Origin: Blastococcus aggregatus
Lineage (GTDB): Bacteria > Actinomycetota > Actinomycetes > Mycobacteriales > Geodermatophilaceae
DNA: 64,000 nucleotides
Direction: 5' to 3'
NCBI RefSeq assembly: GCF_900221005.1
Contig: NZ_OBQI01000002.1
Location: 310,001-374,000, forward strand
Part shown: piece by piece, positions 30,343 to 38,695 of the stretch
Position numbering within the stretch: the stretch's first letter is position 1
How the letters are laid out: each line of letters begins with the position of its first letter
Program-made: the position numbers and the translations under genes
The notes under the pieces: generated by a model
What the model was told of the DNA's origin: nothing
The model's database searches: none
Seen by the model: the letters and a program-made list of their open reading frames with translations, nothing else

Positions 30343-31392
30343 TCAGGTGCCCGGCACGGCCTCACCGGCGGCGAGCCGCCGCAGCACGGCGCGGACGTCG
30401 GACCCGTCGTGCGGCACCCCGAGCTCCGGCAGCCCTGACAGCACCTGGCTCGCGGCGCGGGCCGCGGTCGCGGTGTCGTCGGCGGCGGCGCTGACCGTGG
30501 CCAGCAGCGCGTCGTACCAGCCGTCCAGCCGGTCGCCCGGTTCGTAGCCGCCGACGGCCACGAGGTCCACCCCCGCCTCCGGGCGGGGCTCGGGACGTCC
30601 CGTTCCCGGCAGCCGTCCGGCGATCCGGCCCGCCTCCCCGGGAGGCAGCGTGGAGCGCAACTGCACCGCGACCGCGGACCGCCACGGCGACGACGCCGGA
30701 TCGCCGGCGTCGTTCCGGGCCGGGACCGCGCTGCGCAGGGCCAGCTCGACGGCGTCGACGCCGTGCGCCCGCTCGAGGACGGCGATGTCGAGGGAGAAGC
30801 CGGCGGCCACCTCGGCCAGCTCGCCGTCGGGCGAGATGCCGACCGTGACCAGCCCGCGCCAGCCGACCTCGGCCAGCCGGCCGGCCGCGGCCGGGACCGT
30901 CGCCCGCCCGTCCGGGGTCCAGGACACCCGGGCGATGCCTGCGGCCCGGTCGCGCGAGACCGGCGTCGGGAAGCGGAGTCCGTCGGCGGTCACCCAGGCG
31001 AGCAGACCGCGCTCGCTGGCCGGCTCCACGCCGTCGCCGCCCAGCCGCTCCAGGACGTCGGGGTCGGGGCCCACCCAGAGCAGGCCCGCTTCGCGCACCG
31101 CGGCGGCCAGCCGGGCGTTGCCCGCCAGCGCCGGCGGCACCGGCAGGACGGCGGTGACGCCGCTGCGCCGCGCGGCCTCGACGATGCGGTCGACGGCGAG
31201 GTAGGACTCGGTGGCGGGCGCGGGACCCAGCAGGACGGCCTCGTCGGCCAGCCGCACGTGCCGGGCCGAGCGCTCGGCCTCGGAGTGCACCGCGACGGCC
31301 TTCACGCCCAGGCGCGCGCACGAGGCGATGACCCCGCACGCGGCCGGCCCCCGGCCCGCGACGAGCACGCTCTCGATCCCCAGGTGTGCCAC
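30343..31392 (-). CDS. Degenerate biotin carboxylase-like protein
   Basis: 349 residues, about 100 fewer than AccC. The N-terminal preATP-grasp domain is clear (SVLVAGRGPAACGVIASCAR, then VAVHSEAERSARHVRLADEA and ESYLAVDRIVEAARRSG), and the C-terminal domain is recognisable near WYDALLATVSAAADDT. The ATP-grasp core is shrunken: the Gly-rich loop GGGGxGM, the ATP lysines and the RxQVEHxVTE catalytic strand are missing, replaced by AEVAAGFSLDIAVLERAHGV. It therefore cannot be a normal biotin carboxylase. It is encoded just before a stand-alone biotin carrier. GTG at 31392 has an AGGAGGAG ribosome binding site. Confidence 0.78.
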   Translation of the reverse strand: MAHLGIESVLVAGRGPAACGVIASCARLGVKAVAVHSEAERSARHVRLADEAVLLGPAPATESYLAVDRIVEAARRSGVTAVLPVPPALAGNARLAAAVREAGLLWVGPDPDVLERLGGDGVEPASERGLLAWVTADGLRFPTPVSRDRAAGIARVSWTPDGRATVPAAAGRLAEVGWRGLVTVGISPDGELAEVAAGFSLDIAVLERAHGVDAVELALRSAVPARNDAGDPASSPWRSAVAVQLRSTLPPGEAGRIAGRLPGTGRPEPRPEAGVDLVAVGGYEPGDRLDGWYDALLATVSAAADDTATAARAASQVLSGLPELGVPHDGSDVRAVLRRLAAGEAVPGT

Positions 31393-31446
31393 GGCTCCTC
31401 CTGCGTTCCCCCCGCCCGGCGCATGCGCACCGCCGCCCCGTGAGAG

Positions 31447-31475
31447 GCTGGAGCCGTCAGCTTGGCGGCTCCGGC
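31447..31475. repeat. Hairpin in the divergent region before bL37
   Basis: GCTGGAGCCG and CGGCTCCGGC (one G-U pair) form a 10-bp stem with a 9-nt loop, between the degenerate carboxylase and bL37 genes. It could act in the leader of the minus-strand operon; function unknown. Confidence 0.4.
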
Positions 31476-31560
31476 TACGCCGCGCACGATACGTGCGCCG
31501 TCGCGCCGGGCCACGAATCCCCGGGTCCCGCGGCCCACCGGCAGAGAGAGGAGGGCAGCG

Positions 31561-31635
31561 ATGTCCAAGCGTGGACGCAAGCGTCGCGCTCGCAAGAAGA
31601 GCGGCGCCAACCACGGCAAGCGCCCCAACGCTTGA
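31561..31635 (+). CDS. Ribosomal protein bL37 (24 aa)
   Basis: MSKRGRKRRARKKSGANHGK continuing RPNA: a 24-residue, extremely basic peptide. It matches the actinobacterial large-subunit protein bL37 seen in the Mycobacterium smegmatis ribosome structure. AGGAGGG lies 6 nt before the ATG, and a strong terminator follows about 30 nt after the stop. Easily missed by gene finders because of its length. Confidence 0.88.
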   Translation: MSKRGRKRRARKKSGANHGKRPNA

Positions 31636-31666
31636 GCTCGCGCTCTCGTCGAGAGCTGCGAACGCT

Positions 31667-31706
31667 CGAAGGCCCCGTTCCCGCTGCTGCGGGTACGGGG
31701 CCTTCG
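31667..31706 (+). terminator. Terminator after bL37
   Basis: CGAAGGCCCCGT pairs perfectly with ACGGGGCCTTCG (12 bp) and an inner CCCGC/GCGGG stem caps it. It is 31 nt after the bL37 stop and 44 nt before the rshA stop, so it may serve both convergent transcripts. Confidence 0.85.
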
Positions 31707-31750
31707 TCGTCGTCAGGAGGGCAGACATGGCCATTCCTGCCCGGGCGGTG

Positions 31751-32080
31751 CTAGTCGCCGGAGCGCTCCACGGTGATCCGCTCGACGGTGACCTGCGTGC
31801 CGTCCTCCTCGAAGGAGACGCTGGTCAGCTGCATCTTGATCCGCTCGCGGAGCGAGGGAGGCGGGACGTCGCCACCGCAGCGGCGGCGGACGAGGGCCTT
31901 GAACTCCTGTTCGATGCCGAACTCGCGCAGGCACGAGGAGCAGTCCTCGAGATGCTCGGCGATGACCGCGCGGCGGTCGTCGTGCGTCTCGTGGTCGAGG
32001 AACTCGAACACGTGCGTCAGCACGTCGTCGCAGGAGTTGATCTCGATCGGCTCGCCGGCCCGAGAGACGTCGTCGGCCAT
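31751..32080 (-). CDS. rshA: Zinc-binding anti-sigma factor RshA/RsrA
   Basis: 109-residue redox-sensitive anti-sigma factor for SigH. It carries the ZAS motif HLEDCSSC (His43, Cys47, Cys50) plus Cys17. Oxidation makes a disulphide, releases zinc and frees the sigma factor to induce thioredoxin and mycothiol genes. Its ATG shares one base with the sigH stop (TGATG), coupling translation, the usual arrangement for sigH-rshA. Confidence 0.95.
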   Translation of the reverse strand: MADDVSRAGEPIEINSCDDVLTHVFEFLDHETHDDRRAVIAEHLEDCSSCLREFGIEQEFKALVRRRCGGDVPPPSLRERIKMQLTSVSFEEDGTQVTVERITVERSGD

Positions 32081-32769
32081 CAGGAGCTCGCCTCCTCACC
32101 GGCTCCGGCACGGACGAATCCGCGCTCGCGGGCATAGTCGGCCAGCAGCTTCTGCAGCCCGCGGCGACCGCGGTGCAGCCGGGACATCACCGTGCCGATG
32201 GGCGTGCCCATGATCTCGGCGATCTCCTTGTAGGCGAACCCCTCGACGTCGGCCAGGTAGACGGCCAGCCGGAAGTCCTCCGGCAACTGCTGCAGGGCCT
32301 CCTTGATGTCGGAGTCCGGCAGGTGGTCCAGCGCCTCGATCTCGGCCGACCGCAGCCCGCTGGAGCTGTGCTCCTCGGCGGCGTACAGCTGCCAGTCCTG
32401 CACCTGGTCGGTGGGGTACTGCTGCGGCTGACGCTGCTTCTTGCGGTAGCTGTTGATGTAGGTGTTGGTCAGGATCCGGTACAGCCACGCCTTGAGGTTG
32501 GTGCCCTCGGCGAACTGGTGGAAGGCCGAGTAGGCCTTCACGAACGTCTCCTGGACCAGGTCCTCGGCGTCGGCCGGGTTGCGGGTCATCCGCAGGGCGG
32601 CCGGGTAGAGCTGGTCGAGGAACGGCAGGGCGTCGCGCTCGAAGCGGGCGTCCCGTTCGGCACGGGTCTCGGCGACCTCCGTGCGGCTGCCGCCCTCGCG
32701 CGCCTCGGGGACCTCCACCGGCGCGGCGGGGATCTGACCGGGCTCGTCGATCACGGGCTCCTCGGGCAC
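32080..32769 (-). CDS. sigH: ECF sigma factor SigH/SigR
   Basis: 229 residues. A Pro/Glu-rich N-terminal extension (about 1-40) precedes region 2 ([20 protein letters not shown]) and region 4 ([20 protein letters not shown], then [16 protein letters not shown]). It directs the response to disulphide and heat stress. GTG at 32769 has GAGAGGAC upstream; some homologues start at an internal site when unstressed. A SigH-type promoter lies about 130 nt upstream, so it is probably autoregulated. Confidence 0.94.
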   Translation of the reverse strand: MPEEPVIDEPGQIPAAPVEVPEAREGGSRTEVAETRAERDARFERDALPFLDQLYPAALRMTRNPADAEDLVQETFVKAYSAFHQFAEGTNLKAWLYRILTNTYINSYRKKQRQPQQYPTDQVQDWQLYAAEEHSSSGLRSAEIEALDHLPDSDIKEALQQLPEDFRLAVYLADVEGFAYKEIAEIMGTPIGTVMSRLHRGRRGLQKLLADYARERGFVRAGAGEEASS

Positions 32770-32907
32770 CGACCGTCCTCTCTGGGCTCCCCGGACACGG
32801 GGCGCCACATCGGTCGATCCTAGCCGCGCCGCATCCGGGCGGCCTGGCGGCCGTCGGGGCGCGACCCGCGGGCGGACGTTGGAGACGGTGCTGCTCACGG
32901 CCGGTGC

Positions 32908-32935
32908 AACGCCGACCGACTGCGCCCCGATTCCC
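32908..32935 (-). promoter_or_regulatory. SigH-dependent autoregulatory promoter
   Basis: On the minus strand GGGAAT (32930-32935) and GTT (32908-32910, in GCGTTGC) are separated by 19 nt, matching the SigH/SigR consensus GGAAT-N18/19-GTT. It points at sigH, whose GTG is about 130 nt downstream. SigH autoregulation is established in mycobacteria and Streptomyces; the assignment here is by pattern. Confidence 0.65.
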
Positions 32936-32975
32936 GGCCACTGCCGGAAAGGTCGTGCCACCTAGGCTCCCGGCC

Positions 32976-33449
32976 GTGGCGTCCACCCCCGCGGTGCGGG
33001 CACTGGAGAAGGCTGCCGTGCCGCACACCCTCCACCCCTACGAGGTCGGGAACGTCGGCGAGGCGGGCTACGGCGAGGCGGCCGCCGCGGCGCTCGGAGC
33101 CGATCCCCGGCGACTGCTCAAGACGCTGGTGACCCGCGTCGACGGAGCGCTCACCGTCGCCGTCGTCCCGGTGAGCGGCAGCCTCGACCTCAAGGCACTG
33201 GCCGCGGCCGCCGGCGGCCGGAAGGCCGTCATGGCCGAGCCCGCCGATGCGGAGCGCGCCACCGGTTACGTGCGCGGCGGGATCAGCCCGCTCGGCCAGC
33301 GGAAGGCGCTCCCGACGGTCGTCGACGAGCGCGCGCTGGACTTCGCCACCGTCCTGGTGAGCGCCGGTCGGCGGGGGCTCCAGGTGGAGCTGCCGCCGGC
33401 CGACCTCGTCCGGCTGACCCGCGCCCGCACCGCCCCGATCGGCCACTGA
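32976..33449 (+). CDS. YbaK/EbsC-type aminoacyl-tRNA deacylase
   Basis: 157 residues of the YbaK family, which hydrolyse mischarged Cys-tRNA(Pro). The key Lys is in RLLKTLV, and the GGRKAVMAEPADAERATGYV and GGISPLGQRKALPTVVDE blocks are typical. GTG at 32976 is 7 nt from TAGGCT (32963-32968), so leaderless. It is divergent from sigH. Confidence 0.92.
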   Translation: MASTPAVRALEKAAVPHTLHPYEVGNVGEAGYGEAAAAALGADPRRLLKTLVTRVDGALTVAVVPVSGSLDLKALAAAAGGRKAVMAEPADAERATGYVRGGISPLGQRKALPTVVDERALDFATVLVSAGRRGLQVELPPADLVRLTRARTAPIGH

Positions 33450-33480
33450 CCTCGCGACCGACGGGGGCGACGCACGAGGG

Positions 33481-35016
33481 TCAGGGGCGGCCGTACGGCG
33501 TCAGCAGTTGGTCGACCGGGGCGTGGTCGTCGGTGAGGACGTCGGCGTCGCCGACGAGGTCGTCCAGGTCGGCGCCCGAGGCAACCCGCCAGGCCAGGTC
33601 GTGGTCGCTCATCGCGGCGGCGATCGCCTCGGTGTCCAGCGGCTGCTGCGAGGCGACCGCGATGACGTTGCCGCCGTCCTCCCCCGTGAGGACCGGCACC
33701 CGGGCCAGCAGGACCACGTGCTCGAACACCGCGCGCAGGGTGGCGAGCTCGGCGCGGACGAAGCCCAGCGGCGGGTGGTCGATCAGGTTCACCGCGTAGA
33801 CGCCCTCGTCGGCCAGCGCGCGGTCGACCAGCCGCAGCGCCTCCCGGGTGGTCAGCTGCCACGGCACGGACAGACCGCCGAAGGCGTCCCCGACCACCAG
33901 GTCGCGCTCCCCCTCCGGCTCGTCGGCCAGCCCGACCCGGCCGTCGGTCACCCGCACCTGCAGGTCCGCCGAGGTCTCCAGGCCCAGCTGCTCCCGGTCG
34001 ATCGCGACGACCCCCGGATCGACCTCGAGCACCAGGCTGCGCGTGCCGGGGCGGACCTCGGCCAGGTAGCGCGGCAGCGTCAGACCGCCGCCGCCGACGT
34101 GCAGCGCCGACACGGGCTCGCCGTCCGGGAACGAGGCGTCGGCGACCGCGGCGATGGCCCGCACGTACTCGAACTCCAGGTGGGTGGGGTCCTCGAGGTC
34201 GACGTAGGAGTGCCGGAGGGTGTCGAGGATCAGCACCCGGCCCGACTCCCGCTCGGGATCGGCCACCACCCGGGCGCAGTGGTAGGCCGTCTCCTCCTCG
34301 CACGGGGTGGGCGCGACCGCCGCGAGCAGCGCACCGGCCACCGCGAGGACGGCCAGGCCCACCGGCACCCGGCCGCCCCCCCGGCGCAGCCGCAGCCCGA
34401 GGACGAGGCCGGCGACGACCGTGACCGCGCCGGTGCCGACCAGGATCACGCTGCTCGGGAGGATCGCGATCAGCAGGAACCCGGTGACGAACGTGGCCGC
34501 GATCGCGCCGAGCGTGCCGATGCCGGACAGGCGGCCGACCACCGCGCCGGTCTCGTCGAGGTTCGACAGCTGCAGCTTCACCACCATCGGCGGGACGGCG
34601 GAGAGCAGCGCTGCAGGCACCACGATCGCGACCGCGGCCAGCAGGAGCACCGCGCCCGCGTCCGCTCCGTTCACCCACGAGCCGGTGAAGCGCACGAGCG
34701 GCAGGACGGCGATGACCAGTGCGCCGCCGGCCACCATCAGCGGGGCGATCAGCCGCCGCGGGTCGACGCGGTCGGCCATCGCACCACCGGTCCACGCCCC
34801 GAGCGCGATCGCGGCCAGGGCGAAGCCGATGACGGCGGTGCTCGTCTGCAGTGTCACGCCGACGTAGGGCGCGATGAGCCGCAGCCCCACGATCTCCATC
34901 ACGAGGACGGCGCCGGAGCTCAGGAAGGTGACGGATGCGGCCACCCACGCGGGCAGCGGGCCCCCCGCCGGGGACCCCGTGGCGGCCGGTCCGGTGGTCG
35001 TCTCGACTCGGGACAC
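33481..35016 (-). CDS. Fused membrane/spermidine synthase-like protein
   Basis: 511 residues. Six to eight transmembrane helices (about 25-240) are fused to a cytoplasmic methyltransferase-fold domain (about 270-500) resembling spermidine synthase: LHVGGGGLTLPRYL, LVLEVDPGVVAID, VVGDAFGGLSVPW. The GGGGL box replaces the usual GGGDG, so polyamine synthesis is doubtful; such fusions have unknown substrates. It starts 1 nt after the SRAP stop, so they form an operon. Confidence 0.85.
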   Translation of the reverse strand: MSRVETTTGPAATGSPAGGPLPAWVAASVTFLSSGAVLVMEIVGLRLIAPYVGVTLQTSTAVIGFALAAIALGAWTGGAMADRVDPRRLIAPLMVAGGALVIAVLPLVRFTGSWVNGADAGAVLLLAAVAIVVPAALLSAVPPMVVKLQLSNLDETGAVVGRLSGIGTLGAIAATFVTGFLLIAILPSSVILVGTGAVTVVAGLVLGLRLRRGGGRVPVGLAVLAVAGALLAAVAPTPCEEETAYHCARVVADPERESGRVLILDTLRHSYVDLEDPTHLEFEYVRAIAAVADASFPDGEPVSALHVGGGGLTLPRYLAEVRPGTRSLVLEVDPGVVAIDREQLGLETSADLQVRVTDGRVGLADEPEGERDLVVGDAFGGLSVPWQLTTREALRLVDRALADEGVYAVNLIDHPPLGFVRAELATLRAVFEHVVLLARVPVLTGEDGGNVIAVASQQPLDTEAIAAAMSDHDLAWRVASGADLDDLVGDADVLTDDHAPVDQLLTPYGRP

Positions 35017-35017
35017 G

Positions 35018-35764
35018 TCAGAAGAGCGCCGGCTGGTCGGCCGGCTCCGCCACCGTCTCGGCCCGCTCGGTCAGCGCGCGCCCGTTGTTCGCGACGTTGT
35101 TCACCGCGGTGCTCACCGGACGCAGCTCGAGGCCCTCGACCACCTCGGGCGGCGTGGGCTCCACCAGCTGCTCGAGATCCTCCCGGGCGGGGTCGAGCCA
35201 GTCCGCCCAGCGGTCACGCGGCAGGACCAACGGCATCCGGTCGTGGATCTCGTGCAGCGCCCCGACGGCGGGCGAGGTGACGACCGTGCAGGTGTAGAGC
35301 CGGTCCTCGCCCCGGCCCCACACCTCCCACAACCCGGCCAGCGCCAGCACCGAACCGTCCTGCGGGGTGATGAAGTACGGCTGCTTGCCGGGGCGGTCCA
35401 GCCGCTTGGCCCATTCGTACCAACCGTCGGCCGGCACCAGGCAGCGCCGCGTGCGGGCCGCCGTCCGGAAGGCAGGTTTGTCGGTCAGCGACTCCACCCG
35501 GGCGTTGATCATGCGGTTGCCGATCGACACGTCCTTGGCCCAGGACGGGACCAGGCCCCAGCGCACCGCGCGCAACTCGCGGTGGCCGCCGCCGGTGAGC
35601 GCTCCCTCGGCGTCGCGCTCCTTCTTCCAGCGGACGACGTGCACGTCCTTGGTGGGCGCGACGTTGTAGTCCGCGGGCACGGGCGGCTGCCCGCCGGCGG
35701 GCACCGCCTCGAACTCCAGCGCCAGGTCCTCGGGCTTGCGACTGGCGGCGTAGCGACCGCACAC
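35018..35764 (-). CDS. SOS response-associated peptidase (SRAP/HMCES family)
   Basis: 248 residues. The invariant Cys2 of MCGRY, Asn in YNVAPT, Glu in DGWYEWAK and His in HDRMPLVL are all present. SRAP proteins form a DNA-protein crosslink with abasic sites in single-stranded DNA. A GTG start is preceded by GAGGAG, and TAGAGT (35801-35806, minus strand) could be its -10. Mycobacterial Rv3226c occupies the equivalent place beside aroA. Confidence 0.95.
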   Translation of the reverse strand: MCGRYAASRKPEDLALEFEAVPAGGQPPVPADYNVAPTKDVHVVRWKKERDAEGALTGGGHRELRAVRWGLVPSWAKDVSIGNRMINARVESLTDKPAFRTAARTRRCLVPADGWYEWAKRLDRPGKQPYFITPQDGSVLALAGLWEVWGRGEDRLYTCTVVTSPAVGALHEIHDRMPLVLPRDRWADWLDPAREDLEQLVEPTPPEVVEGLELRPVSTAVNNVANNGRALTERAETVAEPADQPALF

Positions 35765-35900
35765 GGGCGTCTCCTCGAACCGGATCTGCTGACCTCCCGC
35801 ACTCTAGGTCCGTCCCCTGACACCGCGCCCGACCGTGACAGCGGGCGGCGTTTGGGGTACCCCTCTGGTCGAACAGCCGACGAGAGACGAGGATCACCGC

Positions 35901-37346
35901 GTGACCGTGACGCAGAACGCCCCCGCAACCACCAGCGCCTCCCGGCGCTACGCGACCGTCAACCCCTTCACCGGCGAGACGGAGAAGGAGTTCCCCTTCA
36001 CCGAGACGTCGGAGATCGACGGCATCATCGGCAAGGCGCACAGCGCCTACCAGGAGTGGCGTGACCGCTCCGTCGAGGAGCGCGCCGCCGTCGTCCAGAA
36101 GGCCGCCGAGCTGCTCGACGAGCGGATCATGGACTTCGCCGCCCTCATCACCAAGGAGATGGGCAAGCGCCGCGACGAGGCCGTCGGCGAGCTGTTCCTC
36201 TGCTCGATGATCCTGAAGTACTACGCCGGCAACGGCCCGAAGTTCCTCGAGCCGACCTCGATCGAGCCGATGATGGGCGGCGGAGAGGCCGTCATCGAGA
36301 CGCGCCCCGTCGGCGTGCTGCTGGCCATCGAGCCGTGGAACTTCCCCTTCTACCAGGTCGTCCGCGTGGCCGGCCCGAACCTGGTGCTGGGCAACACCGT
36401 CATCCTCAAGCACTCGGAGATCACCCCGCAGTGCGCCGTGGCGATCGAGCAGCTCTTCCGTGACGCCGGCGCCCCCGAGGGCGCACTGATCAACACCTTC
36501 CTCAAGATCGAGGACGTCGAGCAGGTCATCGCCGACCCCCGCATCCAGGGCGTGACGCTGACCGGCAGCGAGCGGGCCGGCTCCTCGGTCGCCGCGCTGG
36601 CGGGCAAGCACCTCAAGAAGTCGGTGCTGGAGCTCGGCGGCAGCGACCCGTTCATCGTCCTCGACGGTGAGAACCTGGAGGCGACCGTCAAGGCGGCCAC
36701 CGCCGGGCGCATGGGCAACACCGGGCAGGCCTGCACCGCCTCCAAGCGGCTGATCGTCACCGAAGACGCCTACGAGCCCTTCGTCGAAGGCCTCAAGCAG
36801 GCATTCGGCATCTTCGCCCCCGGCGACCCCGCTGACCCGGCGACGTCGCTCGCGCCGCTGTCCAGCGAGAAGGCTGCCCAGGACCTGCAGGCGCAGATCC
36901 AGGACGCCATCGACAAGGGCGCCACCGTCGTCGCGGGCGGCCAGCGCCCCGAGCACGCGGGCGCGTTCGTGTCGGCCACGATCCTCACCGACGTCACCCC
37001 CGACATGCGGGCCTACCGCGAGGAGCTCTTCGGCCCCGCGGCCGTCGTCTACAAGGTGAAGGACGCCGCCGAGGCGGTCGCCCTGGCCAACGACAGCGAC
37101 TTCGGCCTCGGCGCCACCGTCATGGGCAGCAACCCCGAGCAGGCGCGGTCGGTGGCCGAGCAGCTCGAGGCGGGCATGGTCTGGATCAACCAGCCGACCG
37201 GCTCCTCCCCCGAGCTGCCCTTCGGTGGCATCAAGCGGTCCGGCTACGGCCGCGAGCTCTCCGAGCTGGCCATGTTCGAGTTCGCCAACCGGCGTCTGCT
37301 GCGCACGGTGCCGGTCAAGAAGACGGACAAGCCGCAGGCCGGCTGA
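35901..37346 (+). CDS. NAD(P)-dependent aldehyde / succinate-semialdehyde dehydrogenase
   Basis: 481 residues. NAD-binding region EPWNFPFYQV, catalytic Glu in LELGGSDPF, catalytic Cys in NTGQACTASKR and the FGGIKRSGYGRE C-terminal motif are canonical. The sequence is closest to the GabD-type succinate-semialdehyde group by eye, which with Kgd could form the alternative route from 2-oxoglutarate to succinate. GTG at 35901 has GAGACGAGGA upstream. Confidence 0.9.
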   Translation: MTVTQNAPATTSASRRYATVNPFTGETEKEFPFTETSEIDGIIGKAHSAYQEWRDRSVEERAAVVQKAAELLDERIMDFAALITKEMGKRRDEAVGELFLCSMILKYYAGNGPKFLEPTSIEPMMGGGEAVIETRPVGVLLAIEPWNFPFYQVVRVAGPNLVLGNTVILKHSEITPQCAVAIEQLFRDAGAPEGALINTFLKIEDVEQVIADPRIQGVTLTGSERAGSSVAALAGKHLKKSVLELGGSDPFIVLDGENLEATVKAATAGRMGNTGQACTASKRLIVTEDAYEPFVEGLKQAFGIFAPGDPADPATSLAPLSSEKAAQDLQAQIQDAIDKGATVVAGGQRPEHAGAFVSATILTDVTPDMRAYREELFGPAAVVYKVKDAAEAVALANDSDFGLGATVMGSNPEQARSVAEQLEAGMVWINQPTGSSPELPFGGIKRSGYGRELSELAMFEFANRRLLRTVPVKKTDKPQAG

Positions 37347-37388
37347 GCACGTGCACGGAGGTGCGGCGCGGGCGGGCAGACTGATCAC

Positions 37389-38669
37389 GTGAGTGATGTC
37401 TGGTCCGCGCCGCACCACCCGGCGCCCGTCGACGCCGTCGTCCCCCTGCCCGGGTCCAAGTCGCTGACCGCCCGGGCCCTGGTGCTCGCCGCGCTCGCCG
37501 ACGGGCCCAGCCGTCTGGTGCACCCCCTGAGGGCGCGCGACACCGACCTCATGGCCGGCGCGCTGCGCGCCCTCGGGGTGGGCATCGAAGACGACGGCGA
37601 CGACTGGCTGGTCACCCCGGCCCCGATGCGGGGTCCGGCCACGGTGGACGCCGGGCTGGCCGGCACCGTCCTGCGGTTCTTCCCTCCGGTGGCCGCGCTC
37701 GCCGACGGCCCGGTCACCGTCGACGGCGACCCCCGCCTGCACGACCGCCCCAACGCCGGCCTGCTCGACGGGCTGCGTGGGCTCGGCGTCCGGATCGACG
37801 ACGCCGGCCGCGGCCGAGCGCCGTTCACCGTGCACGGCACCGGCCGGGTGCGCGGGGGTGCGGTGGAGGTCGACGCCAGCGAGTCCTCGCAGATGGTGTC
37901 CGGCCTGCTGCTGGCCGCCGCCCGCTTCGACGAGGGCATCGACCTGACGCTGGCGGGCGCGCTGCCGTCGCTGCCGCACGTGGACATGACGGTGGCGACC
38001 CTGCGCGAGCACGGCGTGGAGGTGGCCGCCACGGACCGCGGCTGGCGGGTGGCCCCCGGGCCGATCGCCGCGCTCGACCGCGTCCTCGAACCCGATCTCT
38101 CCAACGCCGCTCCCTTCCTGGCCGCGGCCCTGGTGTGCGGCGGGCGGGTGACCGTGCCCGACTGGCCCGCGGTCACCACGCAGCCCGGCGCCCAGCTCGA
38201 CCGGCTGCTGACGCTGATGGGAGCCGAGGCCGAGCGGACCCCCGAGGGCCTGCGGGTCACCGGCACCGGCTCGATCCGGCCCCTCGTCGCCGATCTCGGC
38301 GAGGTCAGCGAGCTGGTGCCGGTACTGGCCGCGCTCGCCGCCCTCGCGGACGGCCCCTCTCGGTTCACCGGTGTCGCCCACATGCGCGGGCACGAGACCG
38401 ACCGGCTCCAGGCCCTCGACGAGGTGCTCACCGCCGTCGGGGCGACCGTGCGCCAGCTGCCCGACGGGCTGGAGATCGAACCCGGCCCGCGGCGACCCGC
38501 CCGCCTGGACTCCTACGCCGACCACCGCATGGTCATGGCCGCCGCCGTGCTGGGCCTCGCGATCGACGGCGTCGAGGTCGCCGACCCGGGAGCGGTGACC
38601 AAGACGCTGCCCGACTTCCGCGAGCGGTGGGCGCGGCTGCTCGGCGACGCGGTCGGAGCGCACCGCTGA
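37389..38669 (+). CDS. aroA: 3-phosphoshikimate 1-carboxyvinyltransferase (EPSP synthase)
   Basis: 426 residues; sixth step of the shikimate pathway. PLPGSKSLTARALVLAALAD binds both substrates, GLAGTVLRF forms the PEP loop, DASESSQMVSG and EVSELVP carry catalytic residues, and MRGHETDR and YADHRMVM complete the site. The -10-like CAGACT (37377-37382) is 6 nt before the GTG. It precedes rsgA, as in mycobacteria (Rv3227-Rv3228). Confidence 0.95.
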   Translation: MSDVWSAPHHPAPVDAVVPLPGSKSLTARALVLAALADGPSRLVHPLRARDTDLMAGALRALGVGIEDDGDDWLVTPAPMRGPATVDAGLAGTVLRFFPPVAALADGPVTVDGDPRLHDRPNAGLLDGLRGLGVRIDDAGRGRAPFTVHGTGRVRGGAVEVDASESSQMVSGLLLAAARFDEGIDLTLAGALPSLPHVDMTVATLREHGVEVAATDRGWRVAPGPIAALDRVLEPDLSNAAPFLAAALVCGGRVTVPDWPAVTTQPGAQLDRLLTLMGAEAERTPEGLRVTGTGSIRPLVADLGEVSELVPVLAALAALADGPSRFTGVAHMRGHETDRLQALDEVLTAVGATVRQLPDGLEIEPGPRRPARLDSYADHRMVMAAAVLGLAIDGVEVADPGAVTKTLPDFRERWARLLGDAVGAHR

Positions 38670-38695
38670 GCGGCCACCAGCGCGACGCCCGGCGG

